Source: Segatella copri (GTDB taxonomy: Bacteria > Bacteroidota > Bacteroidia > Bacteroidales > Bacteroidaceae). From it: 64,000 nucleotides of DNA. Every line of letters starts with the position of its first letter. The first letter of the stretch is position 1. The notes under the pieces were generated by a model. That model saw nothing but the letters and a program-made list of their open reading frames with translations. It did not search any database and had not been told where the DNA came from. This document shows, piece after piece, positions 19,701 through 26,514 of the stretch. The position numbers were made by a program, and so were the translations under genes. The stretch lies in contig NZ_CP156891.1 in assembly GCF_019249795.2 (NCBI RefSeq), forward strand, positions 620,001-684,000, in the 5' to 3' direction.

Positions 19701-21821
19701 CATAGAATGACAAACGGTGTTGAGAATCTTAGCTTTCGGCATATCTGTATCTGAAACTGCCACTATCAATTGAATAGCTTGCAAAACAGCTTTGCCAATA
19801 TTTTCCTTGTTCTCATGCTCAGGCAACCATATCTGCAACAAATGCAGCTTACGGGAATTGCTTGGCAGTTTAGCCAACTCACCCAAGAAGTAATCAACCG
19901 AGACATCTGCAAACAAGTTCTTGGCGGCATGAGTGAACGTGCGCAACTCATCGTCCTCAATCTTGGCACTGACCATATCGAAATTGGTTACGTTTCCTGT
20001 TTCTGCATCCGTCTTGTTTGACATCAACGACATCAACGTGTAAACCCTATCGGCATTAACTGTCTCCTTGTTTGCCTTTGCCACTTTGTCAACAATGGCT
20101 ATAGCTGACTCATAATCTATTGGCATCAAGAGTTTTGCCAACTCAATGGCTTTGCTTGGTATTTTCTCAAACTGTATGGTAGATACAAGTTGGTTAATGT
20201 TCTCTTTCAGTACCTCATAGTCGGAAGGGTTCAACAAATCCTTCTTTCTGGCTATAAGCAGAAATGACTTCAGGCGTTCCTCTGAAAGATACACATTACG
20301 AGATAATGCCAATGCTTGCTCGGAATGTCCAGTGGCAAGAAGAGCTTCCAGTTCGTTGTCCCACAACTCATTTTTCTCAATCTCACGAGACATGGACTTA
20401 TTGAGAGCAAAACGGAACAGGGTTGCCGCATATTTCTCCGGTTCATCCTTGCAGGCTTCATAGCCAAACTCGCACTGCTCGTTGAGAGCTGCCTGAGAAT
20501 GCTTGTTGACAAGTATCTTCTGGATATTGTCCCTGCTGAGAAAGTTTACCAGCTGGTCTGTCTTATGCAAAGTCTTCATGAGGGGTGGGATGAAGCTGCA
20601 ATGGGAAATCATATATTGTGGCATCTGCAAAACATGGAGTATCTTCAACTCTATGTTCTGCTTCAAACTCGTCAACTGACGCTTCAGGTATTTATGAAAG
20701 CCCTCATTAATGAGGGTACAAATACCCGACGGATCTATATGTACAAACTCCTTATATTTCTCAGACACCCCAAGAAATTCATCTTCTGACAGCGACAAGA
20801 TGGCTGCTGCCACTGGCACTTGAAGAGGAAACTCCGTATAGGTCAATAAAGCGAAGAAATCATATGTCAAAGTTTCGTTTGTATCAAATATATGATGAAA
20901 ATCAGCATCATACAAATCGGTAGTGCCTGATGCATTTGATGCAACCAAATCCTTCAGCTTACCTTTCTTTATATAACGGTTGAGCACTGTTTCCATGCGG
21001 CTTCCCAATCCTCTTGTGATGTCGCATAGGGCTTGAAGTTCTTCTTCATTGATGTCTGAAACCGATTTACGGAAATAATCCTTTACGTCGGCATCACCAA
21101 ACGGAATTATCTCGTATTCACTGATACTCAACTTGGAACAGGAAGGTATGATATTCTTGATATCTTCTTTCTTGCCTGAAAAAATGAAGCGACCATTGTT
21201 CCAAAACATCTTCTCTAAAAAACGTTTGACACTCTCAACCTTTTCTGGCGGAACATGATCAAAACCATCAAAGACGAAGTATAATGGCTTATCAGAACGT
21301 TTGATTTTCCGATAAACGGATGGCCATAATGCAGTAATGTTGGCTTTCTCTGCATCCCTAATGTCGAAAAGTTCATCTGCCCCGTAGGCATACCAGTACA
21401 ATTGCTCCACAACGCTGTGCTCCATCACATCCGCATCCATCAACATAATGTCAAGGCCATCGTTGAAATAGCTCATACAGTTACGACCATGCTCCCTGGC
21501 AAACTGCGCCAGCACTGTGGAAACGCCAACACCCTCTTCACCATATAGGCAAAGAACATTATCTTCTACCAAACGCTTTTCGCACAAAGCAAGTATCTCC
21601 TTGCGGATGATTTCGTTGGAGACTGGACATGGTTTGGTATCACTATAGTAAAACATGTCGAGTATAGAGCTTTCTGCAATGGCCTCCTTGTTACAAGGAC
21701 GGTTGCTCAGCACTTTCCTGGCATATTCTGCTCCATAGAAATTCTGTATGGCATATTTTGCATTAGGCAATATCTGCACGTTACTCTGCTTGATATCGAA
21801 TGTATTTTGCTCTTCTGACAT
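16752..21821 (-). CDS. Giant STAND-like protein with degenerate P-loop and C-terminal PLD-like domain
   Basis: About 1,689 residues from ATG 21821, chosen because the upstream ATG at 21857 lies within the palindromic repeats. Residues 8-40 form a motif (QILPN... QNFYG) shared with the protein encoded just upstream. A P-loop-like segment, LYGEEGVGVSTVLAQF (about 93-108), has Val where Walker A needs Lys; a Walker B-like LYFVFDGFDH follows near 180-189. Next comes roughly 1,200 residues of helical, repeat-like sequence without transmembrane segments. The last 158 residues (IIDPYFKPQD, EIRILTHR, PLHDRYWI) resemble PLD-like domains of the MITD1 C-terminal type. The layout, interaction motif, NTPase core, superhelix and effector-like end, fits STAND signalling or defence proteins. 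The function is unknown; nucleotide binding may be lost or altered. Confidence 0.75.
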   Translation of the reverse strand: MSEEQNTFDIKQSNVQILPNAKYAIQNFYGAEYARKVLSNRPCNKEAIAESSILDMFYYSDTKPCPVSNEIIRKEILALCEKRLVEDNVLCLYGEEGVGVSTVLAQFAREHGRNCMSYFNDGLDIMLMDADVMEHSVVEQLYWYAYGADELFDIRDAEKANITALWPSVYRKIKRSDKPLYFVFDGFDHVPPEKVESVKRFLEKMFWNNGRFIFSGKKEDIKNIIPSCSKLSISEYEIIPFGDADVKDYFRKSVSDINEEELQALCDITRGLGSRMETVLNRYIKKGKLKDLVASNASGTTDLYDADFHHIFDTNETLTYDFFALLTYTEFPLQVPVAAAILSLSEDEFLGVSEKYKEFVHIDPSGICTLINEGFHKYLKRQLTSLKQNIELKILHVLQMPQYMISHCSFIPPLMKTLHKTDQLVNFLSRDNIQKILVNKHSQAALNEQCEFGYEACKDEPEKYAATLFRFALNKSMSREIEKNELWDNELEALLATGHSEQALALSRNVYLSEERLKSFLLIARKKDLLNPSDYEVLKENINQLVSTIQFEKIPSKAIELAKLLMPIDYESAIAIVDKVAKANKETVNADRVYTLMSLMSNKTDAETGNVTNFDMVSAKIEDDELRTFTHAAKNLFADVSVDYFLGELAKLPSNSRKLHLLQIWLPEHENKENIGKAVLQAIQLIVAVSDTDMPKAKILNTVCHSMSKMTPEEMKKAMAYIESLTDTIKYPTFDYVDAELTIIEATKDILPEESKSRLELLYLYICDLEDESVRVSCLSKLLGRFDYLGKRSETENTLGCSTGDIRRDIISGIRHLLEETAYHLKVVEEPIKALVCDYPTMIDELIDQINTTERKKRAYSLAASQYLLKQEEKKVKLDKFFDLIAKTDNTYDNRENPLELLSRMLYYAEQINHEAFLPVLKANFHYFEKLERPSRKVIIFMRIYLWMTKHFPDDSFANRIKGLVLDNWQSIEMLKERIECGFFLAKNFAKVSSDDAEDILKKCRKMKTECFLASSSCITAYDIALELYSRSMGLLVRYGMCEDEQLLTQFADDIDAQLSDGEKAVIWSNIALEYYLANDTKQFNQLCGKYFPAHFDTCSVLDQKIVIFGIAPAMFYYSRDTLYSLLTRYDEQFMNDCLKHVTEFIFCKEASLSGVSAEYQAYPLEYKDYQDLIAILEHSTNDEIFYQVVNIIAKSLKEGKPKQTLSSNQKNAIVNEIERIVNEKLPTRFGIQHDGYKIACLAALRHSKSEFSNKDSKTWFDAIDRIDNKADKAFLFLQIAPYFQKKGDKEVFFEKGIELAESISSTFDKVNRLDLSINECVENNLGNLVKPVAETAMRSLRLNGTLDDYKRLIDMVYQHKPELAEEMVNNLDKDPARVQYKNRLLSHISSAKKLKQAHDKLDTIDNLNRREQVKFFTKQLDNLLNGKGQVLELNRILDLSIKHIYDHNIDDAKFAILYIMEDVYRKYKQSRQNKDFLLNMHRAFRYNLKLVLSLAADTKERIDRVESLIRTSTFTDDGYIQVGEEEKAKAYILNWYQSFNYNTLTIIDPYFKPQDLAIIKQLCDINNDLEIRILTHRQKYQNEDYTTSWRSISSGVTNTLSLNFVWYDDNSKDGPLHDRYWICSDDENDEHQGITLCSIDSLGKKESSIIEVDGGKILSALLSYSKYAYTHVRKMGGRELKYDEMELD

Positions 21822-21843
21822 AAATATGAATTTAAAGAGGGTT

Positions 21844-21894
21844 AGGATACTTTCCAAAGTATCTTAGGATACTTGCCCATGTATCTTAAGATAC
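21844..21894. repeat. Palindromic repeat cluster between the small protein and the giant gene
   Basis: GTATCTTAAGATAC at 21881-21894 is a perfect palindrome. AAGTATCTTAGGATACTT (21857-21874) is a near-palindrome with the same arms, and a half copy (AGGATACTTT) begins at 21844. Regular spacing suggests protein-binding sites or an RNA structure controlling expression of the downstream gene. A T-run next to the first palindrome (21895-21900) could make a terminator only for plus-strand reading. Confidence 0.6.
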
Positions 21895-21909
21895 TTTTTT
21901 GAGGGTGTT

Positions 21910-22341
21910 TTAGCGACCTGCTTGACGGATAGTCTTTTTGCGGGCCGTCCAGGCAGTATTGATTGCTACCCGGATGTTGTCGATGGTCTTCCCTTTCTCC
22001 CATTTCGGAACAAAGGGAAGGAGAAGGGAAATGAAACTCTGCTTCACTATCAGCTCATCGGTGAGGGATGGCTCTTGCTGTCGCATGGTTGCCACCACCT
22101 CGCCCAGGTCTCTCGCTGTCTTGCAGGAGCGAAGGAGGGTGATGTAGCCTCGCAAGGATTCCACCTTATTTATATATATAGACAAAGCCTGTTCTTCCTC
22201 AGTGAGAGGTTGAGGTGCTTCGCCATCCTTGGCAAGCGTCTTCTCTGCGAACTGGTCACCATAGAAGTTTTGCTCTGCCTTTGTAGCGTTGGGGAGGATT
22301 TGGTTATTGCCTCCGTATATATTGAAAGTTACATCTGACAT
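21910..22341 (-). CDS. Small conserved protein sharing the N-terminal motif of the giant gene
   Basis: A 143-residue protein. Its N-terminus, TFNIYGGNNQILPNATKAEQ followed by NFYG, aligns with residues 7-40 of the downstream giant protein at about half identity. The remainder is helical and basic (PKWEKGKTIDNIRVAINTAW). No enzyme motif, signal peptide or membrane segment is seen. The gene is 88 bp upstream of the giant gene on the same strand. I do not recognise the family with certainty; a partner, regulator or competing ligand of the giant protein acting through the shared motif is inference. Confidence 0.7.
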   Translation of the reverse strand: MSDVTFNIYGGNNQILPNATKAEQNFYGDQFAEKTLAKDGEAPQPLTEEEQALSIYINKVESLRGYITLLRSCKTARDLGEVVATMRQQEPSLTDELIVKQSFISLLLPFVPKWEKGKTIDNIRVAINTAWTARKKTIRQAGR

Positions 22342-22346
22342 CGTAT

Positions 22347-22372
22347 AAAGGTAAAAGGGTAAAAAAGTAAAA
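22347..22372. repeat. Dispersed A-rich 26-bp intergenic repeat, copy 1
   Basis: A 26-bp sequence with GGTAAAAGGGTAAAAAAG at its core. An identical copy lies at 34980-35005, also just beside a gene end. It belongs to the simple-looking intergenic repeats of this genome. Confidence 0.75.
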
Positions 22373-22457
22373 AATGATTTGCTGGCTATGATTTCTTAAT
22401 GATTTTCTTAACCTTATTCAATAGATATTCAACGTTTTTCAATGCCTTTCAACGGAA

Positions 22458-22488
22458 TTGTTTTCGGACCACAGATGTTGTATCTTTG
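22458..22488 (+). promoter_or_regulatory. Bacteroidota promoter for the HU-like gene
   Basis: TATCTTTG at 22481-22488 matches the -7 consensus TAnnTTTG. A TTG near 22458-22460 is at the expected -33 distance. It lies about 125 bp before the HU-like start and faces it. The leader between also contains a repeat related to one inside the hydrolase gene at 49.0 kb. Confidence 0.6.
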
Positions 22489-22611
22489 CAACAGCTTAAA
22501 CGAAGAACGAAGAGTGATGAGTGAAGAATTCAATACCCGGGGTGCTCGACATTCGAAGTTTGGAGTAGCTGACAATTTTAGTATTAACAATTTAAAAGAA
22601 AGGAATCGATT

Positions 22612-23193
22612 ATGATTGAGTATTCTATTTACATGATGGGTAATCCTATCAAACCAGAGGAGCCTCAAAAGGCTTATGCCAAGAACCAAGTTCGTGAAAT
22701 CTGGGACTTGAACAAGTTTTGCAAGCACATTGCATCACATAACGCTGGCTACAGCCGAGGTATGGTGAAAGCCATCCTGTCGGACATGTGTGACTGCATT
22801 GTAGAGCAACTGCTCAACGGCAACAAGATTAAACTCGGTGAGTTTGGTGTCTTTAGCATCTCCATCAACTGCGAGGGTGCGGAGTCGCTGGAGAAGTTTA
22901 CCGAGGAGAACATCAAGTCGGTGAACATCAAGTTCAACCCTGGTGTGGACTTTGAGAACCTTGTTGATAAAGCTGAGTTCAAACTTGTGGCAAGCCGTGC
23001 TGGTCAAGCTGCCTTGCTCAAGGCTGAAAAGGCGAACGAGACTACCGTTGACCTGGAGGCTGCGAAGAAGAAGCCTACCAAGGACGACAAGAATGACAAC
23101 AAGCCATCGGGTGATGGTGGTGATACACCAAACCCTGGCGGTGGAAGCAGTACCGACTCTGGCACCGACGGTAGCGGTGATGGCCTGGAGTAG
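22612..23193 (+). CDS. HU-like DNA-binding protein with acidic/glycine-rich tail
   Basis: A 193-residue protein. Residues 1-125 resemble the HU-like (HU/IHF-related) domain common in Bacteroidota, with GYSRGMVKAILSDMCDCI and IKLGEFGVFSISINCEGAES. The C-terminal 65 residues are low complexity: a KK/DD segment followed by Gly, Ser, Asp repeats (GGGSSTDSGTDGSGDG). It probably binds DNA or acts as a nucleoid-associated factor. It is followed by the smalltalk and amidase genes on the same strand, a trio repeatedly seen next to polysaccharide loci in this phylum. Confidence 0.85.
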   Translation: MIEYSIYMMGNPIKPEEPQKAYAKNQVREIWDLNKFCKHIASHNAGYSRGMVKAILSDMCDCIVEQLLNGNKIKLGEFGVFSISINCEGAESLEKFTEENIKSVNIKFNPGVDFENLVDKAEFKLVASRAGQAALLKAEKANETTVDLEAAKKKPTKDDKNDNKPSGDGGDTPNPGGGSSTDSGTDGSGDGLE

Positions 23194-23203
23194 GATTCTC
23201 CCT

Positions 23204-23238
23204 GTGACTGCATCCTGCATAATGCAGGGTGTGGTCAC
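23204..23238 (+). terminator. Strong stem-loop after the HU-like gene
   Basis: GTGAC(N5)CCTGCAT-A-ATGCAGG(N5)GTCAC forms two stacked stems, starting 11 bp past the stop. There is no long U-run after it, so it may act as an mRNA-stabilising or attenuating hairpin rather than a classical terminator. Confidence 0.5.
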
Positions 23239-23279
23239 CCCTTCAAACTTATGTTTCACTTTTAAACACATTTCTGATT

Positions 23280-23402
23280 ATGAAGAATTTTAATGATGGT
23301 TCCAAGAAGATTTCTTGGGTTTCAATTTTGAATGCTGCTGTTCAAGCTTTGATTGCAGCTCTTACTGCACTGGGAGTAAGCTCGTGCGCAAATGCCTTAT
23401 AG
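23280..23402 (+). CDS. Smalltalk protein
   Basis: A 40-residue protein, MKNFNDGSKKISWVSILNAA then VQALIAALTALGVSSCANAL, reading ATG 23280 to TAG 23402. It has one hydrophobic helix and a terminal SSC. This matches the small Bacteroidota family called smalltalk protein, typically found between an HU-like gene and an N-acetylmuramoyl-L-alanine amidase gene, as here. Its function is unknown; membrane association is likely from the helix. Confidence 0.88.
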   Translation: MKNFNDGSKKISWVSILNAAVQALIAALTALGVSSCANAL

Positions 23403-23442
23403 CAATGTTAAGTGTTGAATGTTGAATTATGAATTGTGAATT

Positions 23443-23892
23443 ATGAGACAAAGTCAATATATGTCGGCTAACGACATTAAATATCTGGTTTTGCATTGCT
23501 CGGCTAGCCGATGCAATCTGGACTATAGTGTAGAACAGCTGCGACGCGACCATAAGGCGCGTGGGTTTTATGACATCGGCTACCACTTCTACATCCGTAA
23601 GGATGGTACGATGACGCAGCACCGGATGCTGTTGGAGGTTGGTGCTCATGCCAGACCTTATAATAGATGCTCTATCGGCATCTGCTATGAGGGAGGGCTC
23701 GATGAGCAAGGCAAGCCTTGCAACACCATGACAACTGAGCAGGAAACGAGACTCATTGACCTTTTCAGGAATCTGAAGATTCTCTTTCCGAAAGCGAAGA
23801 TTGTGGGGCATCGGGATTTGCCGGGAACTACTCCCAAAGAGTGTCCGTGTTTGGATGCGGGCAGCTGGGCTGCTCATCATCATCTCGATTAA
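23443..23892 (+). CDS. N-acetylmuramoyl-L-alanine amidase (Amidase_2)
   Basis: A 149-residue T7-lysozyme-like amidase. Zinc ligands are visible as His18 (LVLHCSAS), His123 (VGHRD) and one of Cys134/Cys136 (KECPCLDA). It should cut the amide bond between MurNAc and the stem peptide. No signal peptide is seen, as in other members of this trio, so its route to the wall is unclear. It sits 40 bp after the smalltalk gene and ends convergently with upxY. The start lies at the end of an AT-rich repeat (GAATTATGAATTGTGAATT). Confidence 0.93.
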   Translation: MRQSQYMSANDIKYLVLHCSASRCNLDYSVEQLRRDHKARGFYDIGYHFYIRKDGTMTQHRMLLEVGAHARPYNRCSIGICYEGGLDEQGKPCNTMTTEQETRLIDLFRNLKILFPKAKIVGHRDLPGTTPKECPCLDAGSWAAHHHLD

Positions 23893-23900
23893 TACTCTGT

Positions 23901-23929
23901 TACTGGCGAGGTACTTTTCCTCGTCAGTA
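23901..23929. terminator. Stem-loop between convergent amidase and upxY
   Basis: TACTGGCGAGG (23901-23911) pairs with CCTCGTCAGTA (23919-23929) with one G-T pair, around a T-rich loop. It lies between two converging stops and could limit read-through in both directions, although neither side has a long U-run. Confidence 0.5.
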
Positions 23930-23962
23930 CCACTTGCTTAATATCTGACATTTCCATATACT

Positions 23963-24508
23963 CTATTCGATTTTTTGCAAGTATGCTTTAGGAATATATC
24001 CTGTCGTAACAGCACACAACCCCTTGATACTCACATAAAGTTTATGATCTTTTTTGATACGGACGACATAGCCTTCCGCTCCTTTCAAAGGACCTTCAAT
24101 GACTCGGAACTTGTCACCTTTGGTAAACTTGGGATTATACTCATCGTAAAAATCCAGTCCTTCAACACCAGAAGTTGCTACAATATTGAAGATTTTCACT
24201 TCACGTTCTGAAATTTTAGAAGGTTCTTTCAAGTTCTCAGAATTTTTGCCACGATAGAGCATCACTTTATTGAGAAAATTGCGCTCAATCTCTTCGGCTT
24301 CTGTTCTCGTAGTACGGAAAAGAATGAGAGATGGCATAATAGGAACTTCCTTCAACAGACTCTTTTTCTTATTCTTGTCCCAATATTCTTGTTTCACATC
24401 ATAAATATGCTCTATTCCTTTGGCAACGAAATATGCCTTGATAGGCTTTCCTTTCCCAAAAAATATCTTGAATGCGTACCAACTCTCCTCGTTGTCAGGT
24501 TGTATCAT
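23963..24508 (-). CDS. UpxY-type NusG paralogue (capsule antiterminator)
   Basis: A 181-residue protein with an NGN-like N-terminus (SWYAFKIFFGKGKPIKAYFV) and a KOW motif near residue 130 (KFTKGDKFRVIEGPLKGAEG). This is the architecture of UpxY proteins, which ride on RNA polymerase and prevent early termination in the leader of their own capsule operon. It is on the same strand as the polysaccharide locus and is the likely specific antiterminator for it, but it is separated from it by three plus-strand genes and the giant gene. Its leader (24509-24735) follows an invertible promoter segment. Confidence 0.87.
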   Translation of the reverse strand: MIQPDNEESWYAFKIFFGKGKPIKAYFVAKGIEHIYDVKQEYWDKNKKKSLLKEVPIMPSLILFRTTRTEAEEIERNFLNKVMLYRGKNSENLKEPSKISEREVKIFNIVATSGVEGLDFYDEYNPKFTKGDKFRVIEGPLKGAEGYVVRIKKDHKLYVSIKGLCAVTTGYIPKAYLQKIE

Positions 24509-24735
24509 TGTTTATTTTTTTTATTTTGATCAGGGTGTACTTCTCATTCCCCCGTGTCGTGAAATCATGTTTCAAAACACTTGGCAAGAAAGGGTTGGTT
24601 AGTCTATTTCCAATAACGGAAACCTCTAATCACAGACGTACTCCTGATCCAAGAGCATGATAGTCTGCAACCCTTGGAATGATTAGCTGTCCGATTCCTT
24701 TGTCCTCAAAATCCTTCCCTCAATCACTCCCGTTC
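24509..24735 (-). promoter_or_regulatory. upxY leader region
   Basis: A 227-bp untranslated stretch between the invertible segment and the upxY start. It contains a small hairpin, TTTCC-AATAAC-GGAAA (24607-24622). I see no minus-strand TAnnTTTG here. In Bacteroides, UpxY acts on such leaders; that this one is the target is inference. Confidence 0.45.
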
Positions 24736-24940
24736 TTCTGAATCTCTATATAAGAGACACAGAAATGCCGAAAACATTCGTTCAATCAACGACTTAGGAA
24801 ATTATGTACGAAAAGAAGCGTAAAAAAATGTTGATTTTCGTAGAACGATATTAATTTTTTAACACCCATAATTTGCTTGTTTCCAATAATTTTCGTAATT
24901 TTGCGGTAAGATTCTGTGTCTCTTATATAGAGATTCAGAA
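24736..24940. promoter_or_regulatory. Invertible promoter segment with perfect 29-bp inverted repeats
   Basis: The left repeat (24736-24764, containing CTCTATATAAGAGACACAG) is exactly the reverse complement of the right repeat (24912-24940). The spacer is 147 bp. The repeat core, CTCT-ATATA-AGAG, is itself nearly palindromic, as at tyrosine-recombinase crossover sites. Inside lies one consensus promoter, on the plus strand, directed away from upxY. Inversion would place it at about 250 bp from the upxY start, facing it. A tyrosine recombinase gene ends 57 bp to the right. This is the layout of Bacteroides capsule on/off switches; here it reads OFF. Confidence 0.88.
24872..24903 (+). promoter_or_regulatory. 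Promoter inside the invertible segment
   Basis: TTTG at 24872-24875, a 20-bp spacer, then TAATTTTG at 24896-24903, an exact match to the Bacteroidota -33/-7 consensus. It points right, toward the 3' end of the recombinase gene on the opposite strand. Confidence 0.82.
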
Positions 24941-24997
24941 AAATTGGTTCATTTTGGTTCATTTTACATAATCCCTCTTTTTATTCTTTTTTGTGGC

Positions 24998-25954
24998 TTA
25001 TAGGGCTGCCAGTATCTTGGCGTTGGCATCATCTACTTCTGAGCTTTTGATGGAACGGAGATAGATTTGTGTGGTGGTTTCGGAATGATGTCCCAATGCC
25101 TCGCTGATGACAGAGATAGAGATATGATTATCTCTTGCCGTCGTTGCCCAGGAATGGCGGGCAACATAGAGGGTGAGCTTGCCCTTGATGCCTATCGTAG
25201 CTCCAAACTTTCTGAGGTGGTAGGAGATACGCGCTTCCGCATTGTGATATAGGCGTGCCTCATCCTGCTTTTTGTCAATAGTTTTATCCTGTCTTTTGTT
25301 TCCATCATCAACAAGGAAAGGAAAGAGATAAGATGAGGAGGCAGTCTGCGCCTGATACTTTTCCAACAACTCCTGCATCTCCTTCTCCCATCGGATGGTG
25401 AGACGCTGTCCTGTCTTTCTTCTTGTATAATGAAGATAACCGTCCTTGAGGTCAGACTTGCGGAGATGAGCCAGGTCGATGAAAGAGATACCACGCAGAT
25501 AGAAACTCATCAGGAATGTATCTCTTGCCATCTCTTCCTTGGGAGTGAGATCCTTGACAGATTGCAGACTCTTGATCTGGCTGACATTTTCTGTAGGTAT
25601 GGCTCTCTTGCGAGTTTGGGCAATACCGGTATAGACATCCGAGAAGGGATGCTGCTGTGGCGTCAGTCCCTTTGCCACAGCTTTGTTGTAGGTGGCACGG
25701 AGGATGCGGAGATAGAAGGAGCTGGTGTTTTTGCATACCTCCGCCGTATGATGCAGGTACGCCTCATACGAGCGCATCACTTCTGCATCTATCTCTTTTA
25801 GGGCAATATCCTTGTTGTCACGGTATCGCTTAAAGCTGTTGAGGGATGCCTTGTAATGCAGCGAGGTGCGGTATTGCCCGTTCTTCAGCAACAGGGCGAT
25901 GAGGAGGTTCATGAACTGGAATAAAGACTCTGATGTTTTCTTGTTTCTTGACAT
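24998..25954 (-). CDS. Tyrosine recombinase (probable promoter invertase)
   Basis: About 318 residues from ATG 25954; a longer frame starting upstream adds a non-conserved AT-rich stretch. An N-terminal SAM-like core-binding domain is followed by a catalytic domain with Arg in FYLRGISFIDLAHLRKSDL, YVARHSWAT (the first His of the HxxR box is Tyr, common in Bacteroidota members), LGHHSETTT and the nucleophile Tyr in TQIYLRS. Such enzymes invert or integrate DNA by paired-site recombination. Adjacency to the 29-bp repeats argues that it flips the upxY promoter. The nearby tRNA-Lys leaves integration as an alternative role. Confidence 0.9.
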   Translation of the reverse strand: MSRNKKTSESLFQFMNLLIALLLKNGQYRTSLHYKASLNSFKRYRDNKDIALKEIDAEVMRSYEAYLHHTAEVCKNTSSFYLRILRATYNKAVAKGLTPQQHPFSDVYTGIAQTRKRAIPTENVSQIKSLQSVKDLTPKEEMARDTFLMSFYLRGISFIDLAHLRKSDLKDGYLHYTRRKTGQRLTIRWEKEMQELLEKYQAQTASSSYLFPFLVDDGNKRQDKTIDKKQDEARLYHNAEARISYHLRKFGATIGIKGKLTLYVARHSWATTARDNHISISVISEALGHHSETTTQIYLRSIKSSEVDDANAKILAAL

Positions 25955-26127
25955 AATGACAGTGAATTTATGAAGTTTATTAATATATGATAGGGAATGG
26001 AGGACTAGTTTTAGATAATTCAAGGTAAAATGTCGATATTTTACATAAAAATCGGACTGTCTGTAATTCACCGGCATCATGATGTTCAGAACAATCGCCT
26101 CTATCGTATAATGGTAATCATTATTAC

Positions 26128-26172
26128 AAAAAAAACTCCGAAGAACCAAGATTGATTCTTCGGAGTTTTTTG
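26128..26172 (-). terminator. Rho-independent terminator after tRNA-Lys
   Basis: CTCCGAAGAA pairs with TTCTTCGGAG across a short loop and is flanked by A-run and T-run on both sides, so it can terminate in either direction. It begins directly after the tRNA 3' end. Confidence 0.85.
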
Positions 26173-26245
26173 TACACCCTTAGGGATTCGAACCCTAGAC
26201 CCACTGATTAAGAGTCAGTTGCTCTACCAACTGAGCTAAGGGTGC
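26173..26245 (-). tRNA. tRNA-Lys (CTT)
   Basis: A 73-nt cloverleaf on the minus strand. The acceptor stem GCACCCT pairs with AGGGTGT, the D-arm contains AGCTCAGTTGGTAGAGC, the anticodon stem-loop ACTGA-CTCTTAA-TCAGT gives anticodon CTT, and the T-arm is TAGGGTTCGAATCCCTA. CCA is not encoded. It reads AAG codons. Confidence 0.95.
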
Positions 26246-26278
26246 CTCTGCAAAAAGCTTTGTTTTCAAAAGCGATTG

Positions 26279-26310
26279 CAAAGGTAATACATTTTTCTGA
26301 AACCACCAAA
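26279..26310 (-). promoter_or_regulatory. Promoter of tRNA-Lys
   Basis: On the minus strand TTTG (26310-26307), 20 bp, then TACCTTTG (26286-26279). The -7 box is 34 bp before the tRNA 5' end. Confidence 0.75.
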
Positions 26311-26514
26311 CTTTTATGGATATTTTTTGAAAAAATCTTTCATTTTATCCATCATGATTGGTTGATGAAAGCATTATTCCTTCAGCCAACCACCTATCAG
26401 ACTGATGATTTCCTGTCTTGTAGGCTCTGGAAACGACAAGATGCGAGTTTTGTGCGAACCGCCATGACACATATAAACATGCAGGTTCTGGTTTACATGA
26501 TGCAGATAAGGAAA

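Noticed and set aside
22612..26149. HU-like protein, amidase and tyrosine recombinase as a prophage
   Set aside because: No capsid, terminase, portal or tail gene is present. The HU-like, smalltalk and amidase trio is a recurrent chromosomal set in Bacteroidota, and the recombinase has a better explanation in the adjacent inverted repeats.
25954..26149. Longer N-terminus for the tyrosine recombinase
   Set aside because: The extra 65 codons are AT-rich and aromatic, unlike the N-terminus of this family, which starts close to ATG 25954.
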